A DNA stretch of 64,000 bases from Rhodococcus qingshengii (GCF_021025955.1 NZ_JAJNCL010000001.1:558001-622000), one strand, 5' to 3'; shown: positions 36,324 to 45,312, numbered from the stretch's first letter. Program-made: numbers and translations. The notes: a model not told the origin generated them from the letters alone.

Positions 36324-36968
36324 TCAGGTTCGGGTTGTTCGGACGAGTAGCCCGGCTACGTGCGCGCTCGCGGCAGTTCTCGCTCCCAAGGCATCACCTG
36401 ACTCGATGGCCGCGACTATACGAGCGTGCTCGGTGACAGCGATCCGGCGATTGAGCTCGAGGCTCCACATGTCAGAACGGTAGAGATGTGACTGCCCATC
36501 CAGACGGTGCAGGGCTTCACTGAGTGGGTGATTGCATGCAGTCTCACGAATCAAGGTGTGGAACTCGAGGTCCAGCTTCGAATCCCGTCGCTGATCCGGC
36601 GGACTCTCGAGAAGTTCGCGTTGCACCTGCACCATCTTGCTGAGCCGCGACACGGTTTCGTGAGTGGCATTCGCAGTCGCGTTGAACGCTGCGAGACCGT
36701 CGAGCACCTCACGCACCTCGAAAACAGCGCGCAGCGACTCCGCGTCCAGCGAATCCACTTTTGCACCCGCATTTCGGGTGTGGACGGCGATGCCCTCGTA
36801 GATCAACTGCTGCACGGCCTCGCGGACCGGCGTGCGACTGACATTGAGTTTGCTCGCCAGCGCGGGAACACTCAGTGGTGTCCCCGGCGCCAGCTCTCCC
36901 GAAAAGATCAGTTCGCGAAGCGTCTCGTGCACGGACTCGGTGAGCAAAGCTCGTTCGGTGGTGGTCAT
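36324..36968 (-). CDS. GntR family regulator with FCD domain
   Basis: 214 residues. Winged helix at ~12-75 (VHETLRELIFSGELAPG, SRTPVREAVQQLIYEGIAV) and an all-helical FCD effector domain (LRAVFEVREVLDGLAA; histidines in LEFHTLIRETACNHPL and TEHARIVAAI fit the metal/ligand site of this subfamily). Start ATG 36968 has AGGAC eight bases upstream. It lies immediately downstream of the oxygenase/ABC operon on the same strand, separated by a palindrome, and is the likely local regulator of the cluster at 37.0-43.6 kb, probably sensing its substrate or a product. Confidence 0.9.
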   Translation of the reverse strand: MTTTERALLTESVHETLRELIFSGELAPGTPLSVPALASKLNVSRTPVREAVQQLIYEGIAVHTRNAGAKVDSLDAESLRAVFEVREVLDGLAAFNATANATHETVSRLSKMVQVQRELLESPPDQRRDSKLDLEFHTLIRETACNHPLSEALHRLDGQSHLYRSDMWSLELNRRIAVTEHARIVAAIESGDALGARTAASAHVAGLLVRTTRT

Positions 36969-36999
36969 CTTGTCCTCACTTCGATCCTGCACGATATTG

Positions 37000-37029
37000 A
37001 CGGTACCTGGGAGCGCTCCCCGGCACCGT
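37000..37029. terminator. Imperfect 30-bp palindrome between the oxygenase gene and gntR
   Basis: ACGGTACCTGGGAGC (37000-37014) mirrors GCTCCCCGGCACCGT (37015-37029) with 13 of 15 positions paired. It starts right at the stop codon of the 2OG oxygenase and precedes the gntR RBS. It could end or attenuate the operon before gntR, or be an operator. Confidence 0.4.
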
Positions 37030-38096
37030 CACCCGGCGGCGCGCACGCGGTCAGCGCTGCGACGGTCGACCTCGGGCTTCATCGCGCCTTTCAGTCCGGC
37101 CACCTTGGCTGCGATGTTCTCAGCGATCGTGATCGGCGGATATCCCACTTCGCCTGGTGCGAGAGTTCCTGGCAGTGCTTCGATGACGGCGTCGTAGTTT
37201 CCGTCGAAAAAGAATGCGGCAGAGCGACGTCGGATGATCTGACCATCGACGATAGGTGGGTCGACTCGGTGCACTGTCGAGCGCCATCGGTCGTTCGTCC
37301 AGCGTGCCATTGCGTCGCCGAGGTTGATCAAGAGTGAGTCGTCGGCAGGTTGGACGTCGTGCCATACGCCATCGGCACTCAGAACTTGAAGGCCCGGAAC
37401 TTGATCTGCCCACAGGATGGTCAAGACTCCGAAGTCGGTGTGAGCGCCCATTCCCGTCATGTCGCCGGAGATCCGGATCTCGCCCTCAGGCAGTGCGTAG
37501 TTGTTCATCTTCATCGCGTCGATCGAATGGTCGAGCATCGAATCGAAGTACCCGGGCTGCAATCCGAGGGCGTCGGTAAAGGCGCACATCAGGATTCGTG
37601 CCAAGCCCTGGGCATGACGGAAATACTCTTCGATTGCCGGTCGGAATCCGGGCGCGGCCTCAGGCCAAGTGTTGGCGGCGTAGCTGGACTGGGGTAGGTC
37701 GACGCTCGGATAGTCGCTCACCTCTGTGCCCACGACTATTGCTTCGTAGAAATCGTTCATCTGGTTCGCAGCGGCGACGCCCAGGCTCATACTGAGTGAT
37801 TCCGACTTCGGTGGCGAGTAGCCACGGTTCTCGGACGAGGGACGGCGATAGTTGTTCTTCACCGTCAGTGGGAGAGCAAAGAACTCGTCGAGGGCGTCGG
37901 CCAGTCCGTCGGTTGCCGATCGTGGAATGCTGTGTCCGACAATCTGTATGAATCCGACCTCCCGGCACGCGCGATCGAGTTGAGCTGCCACTTCCGCACA
38001 GGCAGTGCTGTTGGTGGCGTTTGCAGCCGCCTCGCCGCGGAGGTACGGGCTGATATCGATCGTAGGAATTTCGAAGGCGGGAATTTCGTGGGTCAT
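37029..38096 (-). CDS. Fe(II)/2-oxoglutarate-dependent oxygenase, isopenicillin-N-synthase-like (first of two)
   Basis: 355 residues. N-terminal DIOX_N segment (IPTIDISPYLRG; CREVGFIQIVGHSIP) and a C-terminal jelly roll. Iron ligands H219-x-D221 (GAHTDFG) and H276 (STVHRV); 2-oxoglutarate-binding R291-x-A motif (RRSAAFFF). All cofactor residues are present, so it should be active. Members hydroxylate, desaturate or cyclise small molecules; thymine hydroxylase and gibberellin/flavonoid oxygenases share this type. First ATG overlaps the permease stop by 4 bp (ATGA), so it is coupled to the ABC importer genes. Substrate unknown. Confidence 0.9.
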   Translation of the reverse strand: MTHEIPAFEIPTIDISPYLRGEAAANATNSTACAEVAAQLDRACREVGFIQIVGHSIPRSATDGLADALDEFFALPLTVKNNYRRPSSENRGYSPPKSESLSMSLGVAAANQMNDFYEAIVVGTEVSDYPSVDLPQSSYAANTWPEAAPGFRPAIEEYFRHAQGLARILMCAFTDALGLQPGYFDSMLDHSIDAMKMNNYALPEGEIRISGDMTGMGAHTDFGVLTILWADQVPGLQVLSADGVWHDVQPADDSLLINLGDAMARWTNDRWRSTVHRVDPPIVDGQIIRRRSAAFFFDGNYDAVIEALPGTLAPGEVGYPPITIAENIAAKVAGLKGAMKPEVDRRSADRVRAAG

Positions 38097-38998
38097 TTAA
38101 AGTCCTTGCGGCCGGACGTGTGCCACTTACCGACGAGCACACGTGAGAGGAATCCAAAGGCAGAGAAGACGAGGACGCCGAACACCGACGCGATCACGAT
38201 CGCGGCGATCAGATCCTCGGACTGAAGGCGGCTTCGGTAGACGTCGAGCAGGGTCCCGATCCCGGGTTGTCCTTTGGCGAAGAACATGTCGCCGATGATG
38301 GCACCGACGACTACAAGGCCGGAGGCGGTGCGGATGCCGGTGAGAATGGCCGGCATTGCCGCTCGCAGTTCGAGTTTCACCAGTCGATCCCAACGCGAGG
38401 CGCGGCCGAGGGTGAAGAGTTCGTGCAGTCCGCGATCGACCGATTGCAATCCGAAGTGTGTGTTGGTGATGATCGGGAAGGCTGCGATGAGAACGCACAC
38501 CAGGGTGCGCGCGGTCATGCCGTAGCCGAACCAGAGCCCGATGAGGGGGACGATGGCGAGGATGGGAATGACCTGCAGCACAACGGCATATGGATAGACG
38601 ATCCGCTCGATCCACTTGGCCTGGCTCATCAGCACGCCGGTTCCGACGCCGACTGCCACCGCGACGACGAAGCCGACCAGTGCTACCTGTGCCGTCACTG
38701 CGAGGGCTTCGAGCATGGGAGAGAGGTGTTTCCAGTCGAGTAGCGACTTCGTCAGTACTTGACTCGGCGGCGGAAGGAGAAATCGACGTTCCGGGGAGAG
38801 AACGAGGTAGCTGACGATCGACCACGCTGCGACCGCGCCGGCAAGTGAGAGCAGCGGATAGAGCAGGAAGGTGCCGAGCGCTCTCATTCGAGAGGGCCGT
38901 CCGGACTGTGCCTGTGCTTGCGCCGTGGTCGCAGAATCAGTACGAACGGCGGTATTGCGTACGGTGGTGCCCTGTTGTACTGCAAGGACTTCGGTCAT
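38093..38998 (-). CDS. ABC transporter permease, NitT/TauT (SsuC/TauC) type
   Basis: 301 residues with an N-terminal cytosolic tail rich in Ala/Gln/Thr and about six membrane helices. The permease coupling (EAA) loop is near residues 195-220 (LGRASRWDRLVKLELRAAMP). Family segment VLQVIPILAIVPLIGLWFGYG is clear. Forms the membrane channel of an importer for small anions or heterocycles (nitrate, taurine, sulfonate, HMP types). Overlaps the ATPase gene upstream and the oxygenase downstream by 4 bp each. Confidence 0.9.
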   Translation of the reverse strand: MTEVLAVQQGTTVRNTAVRTDSATTAQAQAQSGRPSRMRALGTFLLYPLLSLAGAVAAWSIVSYLVLSPERRFLLPPPSQVLTKSLLDWKHLSPMLEALAVTAQVALVGFVVAVAVGVGTGVLMSQAKWIERIVYPYAVVLQVIPILAIVPLIGLWFGYGMTARTLVCVLIAAFPIITNTHFGLQSVDRGLHELFTLGRASRWDRLVKLELRAAMPAILTGIRTASGLVVVGAIIGDMFFAKGQPGIGTLLDVYRSRLQSEDLIAAIVIASVFGVLVFSAFGFLSRVLVGKWHTSGRKDFK

Positions 38999-39777
38999 CG
39001 TGAGCTCCCATGGAGGCTGGCCGAGATCTCGGCGACGTGTTCGGTGTATCGGGCGTCGTAGCGCAGTTCCGGGCTACGCGGGTACGGGAAATCGATGTCC
39101 ACGACCGAATGTATTCGTCCAGGCCTGGCGGTCATGACGACCACCTTGTTTGCGAGGTACACGGCCTCGGATACCGAGTGCGTGATGAACATCGAGGTGA
39201 ACCCTTTGTCGGTGTAGAGCCTTTGGAGCTCTACCTGCATCTCCAGTCGTGTCATCTCGTCGAGCGCACCAAAAGGTTCGTCGAGCAGCATCACAGCAGG
39301 TGCGAGGGTGAGCGCACGCGCCAACGAGACACGCATCTTCATTCCGCCTGACAACGCATTGGGCAGTTGTTTCGCAAAGTCCGCAAGGCCGACTGCGCGG
39401 ATTGCCTCGTCGGCGCGCAACTTTCGCGCTGCTTTGTCGCCGCCACCGAGTTCAGCCGATAATTCGACGTTGGCCTGCACGGTTCGCCAGGGGAGGAGAG
39501 TCGGCTCCTGGAAGATGAAGCCAACTGATTCGGTGTCGAGGGCAACCGCACCACTGGTCGGTCGCTCGAGGCCGGCCGCCATGCGCAACAAAGTCGACTT
39601 GCCACAGCCGGAGGGTCCGACCACGGCGACGAAGTCTCCTCGCTCCACGTCCAGATCGATGCCGTCCAGCGCGACAGTGCCGGTATCGAACTTCTTGACG
39701 ACATCGGAAAAGACCATCTGCATCGGCGCGGTGAGCTTGCGAGCGTCGGCATCCTGCATCGTGTTCGCGAGTTCCAT
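38995..39777 (-). CDS. ABC transporter ATP-binding protein, NitT/TauT type
   Basis: 260 residues. Walker A GPSGCGKST (54-62), Q-loop FIFQEPTLLPW, signature LSGGMKMRVSLARALT, Walker B VMLLDEPFGALDEMTR and H-loop FITHSVSEA. It energises the permease at 38093 and uses the binding protein encoded divergently at 40029. First gene of the minus-strand operon (ATPase, permease, oxygenase), reading away from the shared control region. Confidence 0.92.
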   Translation of the reverse strand: MELANTMQDADARKLTAPMQMVFSDVVKKFDTGTVALDGIDLDVERGDFVAVVGPSGCGKSTLLRMAAGLERPTSGAVALDTESVGFIFQEPTLLPWRTVQANVELSAELGGGDKAARKLRADEAIRAVGLADFAKQLPNALSGGMKMRVSLARALTLAPAVMLLDEPFGALDEMTRLEMQVELQRLYTDKGFTSMFITHSVSEAVYLANKVVVMTARPGRIHSVVDIDFPYPRSPELRYDARYTEHVAEISASLHGSSR

Positions 39778-39795
39778 CTGAGCCTCCGGTTCGGT

Positions 39796-39948
39796 AATGC
39801 ATGCAAAAGTTCTTCAAGATGTAGGAACTATCTTGAATTGCATGTATGTCGCCTAGATTGCCGAATGTAAATGTGAGGTGACATTGCAGGTGAAGCGAGA
39901 ATCTCGACGCGCGTTACCTGATGGAAACAACGAGTCGATTGCATGTAA
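39796..39948. promoter_or_regulatory. Divergent control region with three GCATG-type operator boxes
   Basis: Three similar boxes: AATGCATGCAA (39796-39806), ATTGCATGTAT (39837-39847) and ATTGCATGTAA (39938-39948). Between the first two lies an exact inverted repeat TCAAGAT (39814-39820) / ATCTTGA (39830-39836). The region separates the two divergent operons of the oxygenase cluster and is the best place for the GntR regulator of 36324 to bind. FCD-type GntR operators are usually short palindromes of this kind. Binding is inferred. Confidence 0.5.
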
Positions 39949-40028
39949 TCCACGTGCTGCAGAGTGTGCTCATCGGATCACCCTTCTTGGTTCGCCCACA
40001 TCCCAATTGTTTTCACGAAGGAGACGCT

Positions 40029-41219
40029 GTGTATTCAAATCGCAAGGTGCATCCCAATCGCAGAAGTGTGGGAGCGGCGGGCGCGGCACTGGCCATGTGT
40101 GCAGCCATCGGATTGACTGCGTGCAGCTCCAGTGAGGCTGAGACGACCAAAGCCGAATCTCTCGAACCAGCTGCCGAGGCGCAGAACCTGGCGGGTCTCT
40201 GTCCGGAAAACGTTGTGGTTCAACTCCAATGGCAGCCACAGTCGGATATGGGAGCGCTCTTCGAGATGCTCGGTCCCGGCTATTTGGTCGACACCGACGA
40301 CAAGTCCGTCAGTGGGACTCTTGTCGCCGGAGGGAAGGACACCGGAGTCGACCTGACCTTGCGGGCCGGGGGACCGGCAATCGGGTTCCAATCCGTCAGC
40401 TCCCAGATGTACGTCGACGATTCCATCACTCTCGGCTTGGTGCACGGCGATCAGGTGATCGCGGCAGCGGCGAGTCAGCCCGTTGTGGCCGTCACGCCAT
40501 TGCTCAAATACAGCCCGGCAATCCTCATGTGGGACAAAGAGTCTCATCCGGACTGGACGAGTGTTGCCGATATCGGCAAGTCCGACGCGAGTGTCGTCGT
40601 TTCCAAGGAACAACTCTTTCCGCAGTGGCTCGTGGCGAAAGGACTACTGAAGCAGTCTCAGCTCGACACGAGCTACGACGGAGCTCCCTCGCGATTTGTC
40701 GGTGACCCGACCATCGCTCAGCAAGGATTCGCGAATTCGGAACCGTACACGTACGAGAAGGAGACGCCGGCGTGGGACAAGCCGGTTTCCTATGACCTGC
40801 TGAAAGATTCGGGTTTCGACATCTACGCGTCCAATGTTTCCGTTCGTGCCGACAAGGTCGAAACACTCTCGTCGTGTTTGAGCAAGCTGGTTCCGATCAT
40901 TCAGCAGGCCACCGCGGACTACATCACAGCGCCGGATGCGGCGAATGCGGCCATTGTCGACGTCGTCTCGCAAGACGTGTCGTTCTCGCCGTACACGGAG
41001 GGTGGGGCGGCGTTCAGTGCCCAGCTCCTGAAAGAGAAAGGCCTGATCGCGAACGAGGCGGACGGATCCGTCGGCACGTTCGACATGACGCGAGTCGCCC
41101 ACACCGTCGAAGAACTGAAGCCCATCCTGAACGCCGGGGGTGCGGCGATACCGCAGTCACTGACCGCAGAACAGATCTACACCGACAAATTCACCGATCG
41201 GTCCATCGGAATCCGCTGA
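40029..41219 (+). CDS. ABC transporter substrate-binding lipoprotein, NMT1/NitT-TauT type
   Basis: 396 residues. Basic N-terminus, hydrophobic stretch and lipobox LTAC with lipid-modified C32 (AIGLTACSSS). The mature protein has the two-lobed pattern of SsuA/ThiY-like proteins (VVQLQWQPQSDMGALFEM; LTLRAGGPAIGFQSVSSQ; VAVTPLLKYSPAILMWDKES). Start GTG 40029 has AAGGAG eight bases upstream and gives a proper signal peptide; longer in-frame starts do not. Heads the plus-strand operon and delivers substrate to the divergently encoded permease/ATPase. Substrate not readable from sequence. Confidence 0.88.
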   Translation: MYSNRKVHPNRRSVGAAGAALAMCAAIGLTACSSSEAETTKAESLEPAAEAQNLAGLCPENVVVQLQWQPQSDMGALFEMLGPGYLVDTDDKSVSGTLVAGGKDTGVDLTLRAGGPAIGFQSVSSQMYVDDSITLGLVHGDQVIAAAASQPVVAVTPLLKYSPAILMWDKESHPDWTSVADIGKSDASVVVSKEQLFPQWLVAKGLLKQSQLDTSYDGAPSRFVGDPTIAQQGFANSEPYTYEKETPAWDKPVSYDLLKDSGFDIYASNVSVRADKVETLSSCLSKLVPIIQQATADYITAPDAANAAIVDVVSQDVSFSPYTEGGAAFSAQLLKEKGLIANEADGSVGTFDMTRVAHTVEELKPILNAGGAAIPQSLTAEQIYTDKFTDRSIGIR

Positions 41220-41233
41220 AGGAGCTCACGCAA

Positions 41234-42211
41234 ATGACCTACGACATGACAGAACTCAACCGCGAGACTCGCATGGGTGGCCTGGGCACGGAGACCACCG
41301 ACCGCGAGGTCCGAAGAATCGATCTCTCGGATTTCGAGAACCGGCGCAGCGAGATCGCCGAGGAGTTGTGGTCGGCAGCGACCGACATCGGATTCTTCCA
41401 AATCGTCAATCACGGAATCGATCTGGACCAGGTCCGCGAGGCTTTCGCGGCGGCCGAGCGATTCTTTGCACTGCCCACTGAGGTCAAAGCGCAGTATCCG
41501 CTCAAGAAGGGTTTCAACTCCGGCTGGGAGAGCATGACGCAGGTGCGTCCGTCCATCGGAACACCTGATCAGAAAGAGTCCTACCAGGTGACCCGCCCGC
41601 ATATGGGTGATCTGTGGCCCACGACCGACGAATTGGGTGGATTCCGCGAAACGATCCTGGACTTCGAAGCCAAGTGCTGGGGCATTGCGATGGACCTGTT
41701 GTCGTGCTTCGCCGAGAAGCTGGGATTCGAACGAGACTTCTTCACCAGGGCACATGACCCGTCGGTGGCCACCTACCAGAGCACACTGCGACTACTCCAC
41801 TACTTCCCCCTTGCTGCCGACGCAGATGTCGAAGGGATGTGGCGTGCCGGAGCGCACACCGATTTCGATTGCCTGACATTGCTTTTCCAGCGTGACGGTC
41901 AGGGCGGGTTGCAACTGTGCCCGGGCAAGGAGATGGACACCCAGGAATGGACGTCGGTGGTGCCGGCCGAGGAAGCGATCACCTGCAACATCGGCGACAT
42001 GCTGATGAGATGGAGTGATGACGTCCTGCCGTCGAATTTTCATCGAGTCAAGAGTCCCGGAGTCACCGACTATCGGGGAGCCCGCTACAGTCTCGCGTTC
42101 TTCGCTCAGGCGAACCGCGACGTGACCATCGAGGGGCCGGCGGGCAAGTACCCGCCGATCACTGCCGAGGACTACATCGACCAGCGAGTACGCGCGAACT
42201 TCGCGCGTTGA
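41234..42211 (+). CDS. Fe(II)/2-oxoglutarate-dependent oxygenase, isopenicillin-N-synthase-like (second of two)
   Basis: 325 residues with DIOX_N (IDLSDFENRRSEIAEEL, TDIGFFQIVNHGIDL) and the catalytic jelly roll: H208-x-D210 (GAHTDFD), H270 (NFHRVKS) and R284-x-S286 (ARYSLAFF). It is clearly diverged from the enzyme at 37029, so the two are likely to act on different steps or positions of the same compound. ATG 41234 has AAGGAGC upstream and lies 14 bp after the binding-protein gene. The amidohydrolase follows 40 bp later. Confidence 0.9.
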   Translation: MTYDMTELNRETRMGGLGTETTDREVRRIDLSDFENRRSEIAEELWSAATDIGFFQIVNHGIDLDQVREAFAAAERFFALPTEVKAQYPLKKGFNSGWESMTQVRPSIGTPDQKESYQVTRPHMGDLWPTTDELGGFRETILDFEAKCWGIAMDLLSCFAEKLGFERDFFTRAHDPSVATYQSTLRLLHYFPLAADADVEGMWRAGAHTDFDCLTLLFQRDGQGGLQLCPGKEMDTQEWTSVVPAEEAITCNIGDMLMRWSDDVLPSNFHRVKSPGVTDYRGARYSLAFFAQANRDVTIEGPAGKYPPITAEDYIDQRVRANFAR

Positions 42212-42251
42212 TCCGTATCCGTTCCGTCACACACTTTCAGGAGAACTGGCG

Positions 42252-43580
42252 ATGACTACCGCGCCCAAGAACATGACCGACGCGATCATCCGGGACGTGA
42301 CGTTGTACAGCGGCGGGCAATGGCTGACCGGCCGCGACGTCGTCGTCTCGAATGGGGTGGTCGAATCGATCGAGAAGTCGACCGGCACCGCCACACCTGG
42401 AAGTGTGGACGGATCGGGGGCCTATCTGATCCCTGGGTTCGTCAACACCCATACGCACCTTCAGCAGTCACTGATGCGTGGGATCGCCGAAGGGACACCG
42501 CTTCTCGAATGGCTACTCGCGGTCGCAGAAGAGTCGGTTCAGATCACGCCGGAGCGCGCATACACGGCCACTGTCGCAGCCTCGCTGGAGGCATTGCGCA
42601 GCGGTACGACGACCCTGGTCGAACACATGTGGCCGCACCCGTCCAGCGAGGTTCACGATGCCGTGATCCGGGCGTTGCACGACAGCGGGATTCGTGCGGT
42701 GCTGGGACGCGGAACCGCAGACCGGGCGGACAAGACGAGGAAGTGGGGCTTCGATCCGCGGCTCATGCAACCACTCGGAGATGTTCTCGCACACACGGAT
42801 CAGATGATGCGCGACGTCGCCGGTTCCCGCATTGACGTGGCAGTCGCGGTACCGAACCCGCGTTCGCTGACCCCGGACGGGATGTCGGAAGTGCGTGCGT
42901 TCGCGCAGGCTCGTGACCTGACGGTCTCGATTCACCTGCTCGAGACGCAGACCGACAACACGATGTGTACCGAACACGCGGGCATGAACGCGGTCGACTA
43001 CCTCGATTCCCATGGGTTCTTGTGGGACCGGGTGCTGGCGGTCCACTGCGTCGAACTCGACGACCGTGGTCAGAAGGTGCTGGCGGAGCGCGGCGTCGGA
43101 GTGTCGTACAACCCCGTCAGCAACATGCGCCTCGGTAGCGGAATCGCGCCCGTCCCGAGTTTCCTCGACGCGGGGATCGCGGTGGGGTTGGGTGTGGACG
43201 GCGCAGCCAGCAACGACACTCAGGACATGCTCGAGACGCTGCGCACCGGTGCCTACGTGCAGCGAGCCGCGCGCGGCCGCGCCGACCTGTTCGGCTTCGA
43301 AGCCATGATCGACATCGCATCCGGCGGTGCAAACGCAGCACTCGGTCTGCCGGCCAGGTCTGGCGGGATCTCCGTGGGCGATCCCGCCGACCTCACCATG
43401 ATTCGGTTCGAACGCGACTTCGGTTGCCTCCCGGTGCGAGATCCTGGCGCGTCCATTCTCACGACGGGCAGTCGTCAGATCGTGGACACGGTGTTGGTTG
43501 CGGGCGAGGTCGTGCTCCGCGACGGGCACTCCACTCGCGTCGACGAGGCGGAATTGATCCGGACGCTCAGCGCTTTGTGA
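42252..43580 (+). CDS. ATZ/TRZ-type metal-dependent amidohydrolase (deaminase/hydrolase of heterocycles)
   Basis: 442 residues. Amidohydrolase superfamily TIM barrel with metal ligands H67-x-H69 (NTHTHLQQS), H228 (SIHLLETQ), H265 (AVHCVEL) and D316 (GVDGAASND), in the order of the mononuclear cytosine deaminase/atrazine chlorohydrolase/guanine deaminase group. These remove amino groups or halogens from N-heterocyclic rings. It is last in the plus-strand operon, so it probably acts on an imported compound before or after the oxygenases. SD CAGGAG upstream of ATG 42252. Convergent with the acyl-CoA synthetase gene. Confidence 0.9.
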   Translation: MTTAPKNMTDAIIRDVTLYSGGQWLTGRDVVVSNGVVESIEKSTGTATPGSVDGSGAYLIPGFVNTHTHLQQSLMRGIAEGTPLLEWLLAVAEESVQITPERAYTATVAASLEALRSGTTTLVEHMWPHPSSEVHDAVIRALHDSGIRAVLGRGTADRADKTRKWGFDPRLMQPLGDVLAHTDQMMRDVAGSRIDVAVAVPNPRSLTPDGMSEVRAFAQARDLTVSIHLLETQTDNTMCTEHAGMNAVDYLDSHGFLWDRVLAVHCVELDDRGQKVLAERGVGVSYNPVSNMRLGSGIAPVPSFLDAGIAVGLGVDGAASNDTQDMLETLRTGAYVQRAARGRADLFGFEAMIDIASGGANAALGLPARSGGISVGDPADLTMIRFERDFGCLPVRDPGASILTTGSRQIVDTVLVAGEVVLRDGHSTRVDEAELIRTLSAL

Positions 43581-43586
43581 CTGTGC

Positions 43587-45221
43587 TCAGTCTTCGCTGA
43601 TCTCCATCTCGATCAGGACGCGGCGCAACAGCTTTCCGGTGGCGTTGCGGGGAAGTTCGTCGATGAAGACGATCTCGCGGGGAACCTTGTAGCGCGCGAG
43701 ATTCGACCGGACGTGATCCTTCAGCTCGTCGGAGTTCTGGTCGGCGCCGTGGGCGACGACGACAAACGCTCGCAGGCGGTGCCCGAAGTCGGCGTCCTCG
43801 ACTCCGATGACTGCCGCTTCCAAGACGTCCTCGCGATCGGCGAGCAGGTTCTCGACTTCGAGCGGGTAGACGTTCTCGCCACCGGAGACGATCATGTCGT
43901 CGTCGCGCCCGTCGACGAAGAGGAGGCCGTTGGCGTCGAAGTGTCCGACGTCGCCGGTCGAGAGAAGTCCGTCGATACGTTCCTTGTCACGCCCGTCGGT
44001 GTATCCCTCGAAGCTCAGCCCGCTGGCAACGAAGATCCTGCCGATCGTGTGTGGGGTGGTGATCTTCTTGTTGTTCTCGTCGAACAGTTCGACGTGACAG
44101 GTCACCGGCGCGCGGCCCGCGGTTCCCGGCGCAATGGTCAGATCCTCGGGAGTCGCGACTGTTGCCACCGCGACCTCGGTGGATCCGTACAGGTTGTAGA
44201 GGACGTAGCCGAACGAGGCCGTGACTCGCTTGCACAGGTCGGGTGAGAGTGACGAACCTGCCGAGAAGATGATCTTCAGGTTCGACGTGTCGTACTTGGA
44301 CAGCACTTCGGGACCGAGGTCGATGATGCGAGTGAGCATCGTCGGGACCACGACCAGACTGTCGCACTTGTATTGTGCGACAAGTTTGATCGTGTTCTCC
44401 GGGTCGAACTTTCGATGCATGACGACGGTCTGGCCGAGCGCCAACGCGAGAGCGAACTGCGAAACGCCGGTTCCGTGGAAGGCAGGGGCCGCCATCATCA
44501 TGGTCTGTCCGCGGCGTAACGGCACGCGGTCGAGGAACTGCGCCGACGCGAGAGGGGAGGTGTGGCCACGCGGCGCACCCTTGGGAGTTCCCGTTGTGCC
44601 GCTGGTGAGGAGGACGAAGCCACCGTTCTTCTCGGGTGCCGGCACCGACGACGTGGTGCGTCCGGCGATGGCCTCGTCGAGAGTAGCTGCCGTGGAACCG
44701 TCCGCGGCCGTGCCCTCTGGCCAGGAACGATAGACGACGACGTCGTCCGGCAAGGCATCGGCGATGTCAGCGAACTCGTCGTCGTAGACGAAGGCGACCA
44801 CCTTCTCACGCGCGGCGACGTCCACGAGTTGGGGCCGAGCGAAGCCCGTGTTCATGAGAACGAGCTTCGTTCCGTTCTTCGCGGCCGCCAGCATGGTCAG
44901 GACCAAGCCTCGATGGTTACGGCACATCGCACCCATGACGGAGTCGGACGTGATGCCGTCGGCCTGCCACGCGCGGACCAACGCGTTGCTCTGACGCTCT
45001 AGCTCGGCATAGGTGATGGGTCCGCGCTCGTCGATGATCGCCACCGCGTCGTAGCCGTTCTCGGCGTGTGCATGGACCGGCCCGGCAAAGGGTCCGTACT
45101 TGTCCACGGCTGCAATGGATTTGAGCCCGCGATCGAGGCGAGGGAACGGGACGAGTCCGGCTCGGAACATGACCCCCGCCGCGCCGATGGTGTCAGTGAC
45201 CTTGGTGACCAATCCGGGCAT
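43587..45221 (-). CDS. Fatty-acyl-CoA synthetase (FadD2-like AMP-binding enzyme)
   Basis: 544 residues of the ANL superfamily. P-loop LLTSGTTGTPKGAPRG, adenine motif LYNLYGSTEVA, TGDVGHFD and hinge motif FVDGRDDDMIVSGGENVYP, and catalytic lysine in NATGKLLRR near the C-terminus. Activates fatty acids to acyl-AMP and then acyl-CoA in the cytosol. The two acyl-CoA dehydrogenase genes upstream on the same strand make a beta-oxidation context, but a strong terminator lies between them, so this gene has its own promoter. Confidence 0.9.
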   Translation of the reverse strand: MPGLVTKVTDTIGAAGVMFRAGLVPFPRLDRGLKSIAAVDKYGPFAGPVHAHAENGYDAVAIIDERGPITYAELERQSNALVRAWQADGITSDSVMGAMCRNHRGLVLTMLAAAKNGTKLVLMNTGFARPQLVDVAAREKVVAFVYDDEFADIADALPDDVVVYRSWPEGTAADGSTAATLDEAIAGRTTSSVPAPEKNGGFVLLTSGTTGTPKGAPRGHTSPLASAQFLDRVPLRRGQTMMMAAPAFHGTGVSQFALALALGQTVVMHRKFDPENTIKLVAQYKCDSLVVVPTMLTRIIDLGPEVLSKYDTSNLKIIFSAGSSLSPDLCKRVTASFGYVLYNLYGSTEVAVATVATPEDLTIAPGTAGRAPVTCHVELFDENNKKITTPHTIGRIFVASGLSFEGYTDGRDKERIDGLLSTGDVGHFDANGLLFVDGRDDDMIVSGGENVYPLEVENLLADREDVLEAAVIGVEDADFGHRLRAFVVVAHGADQNSDELKDHVRSNLARYKVPREIVFIDELPRNATGKLLRRVLIEMEISED

Positions 45222-45312
45222 ACGTGAACCTCTTCCGAGCGTCGTTGTAGGACTGATTACACACTAATGGGCAATCAGGTTTCGGTGGTGAAGTTTCACG
45301 ATGGCGACCGAG

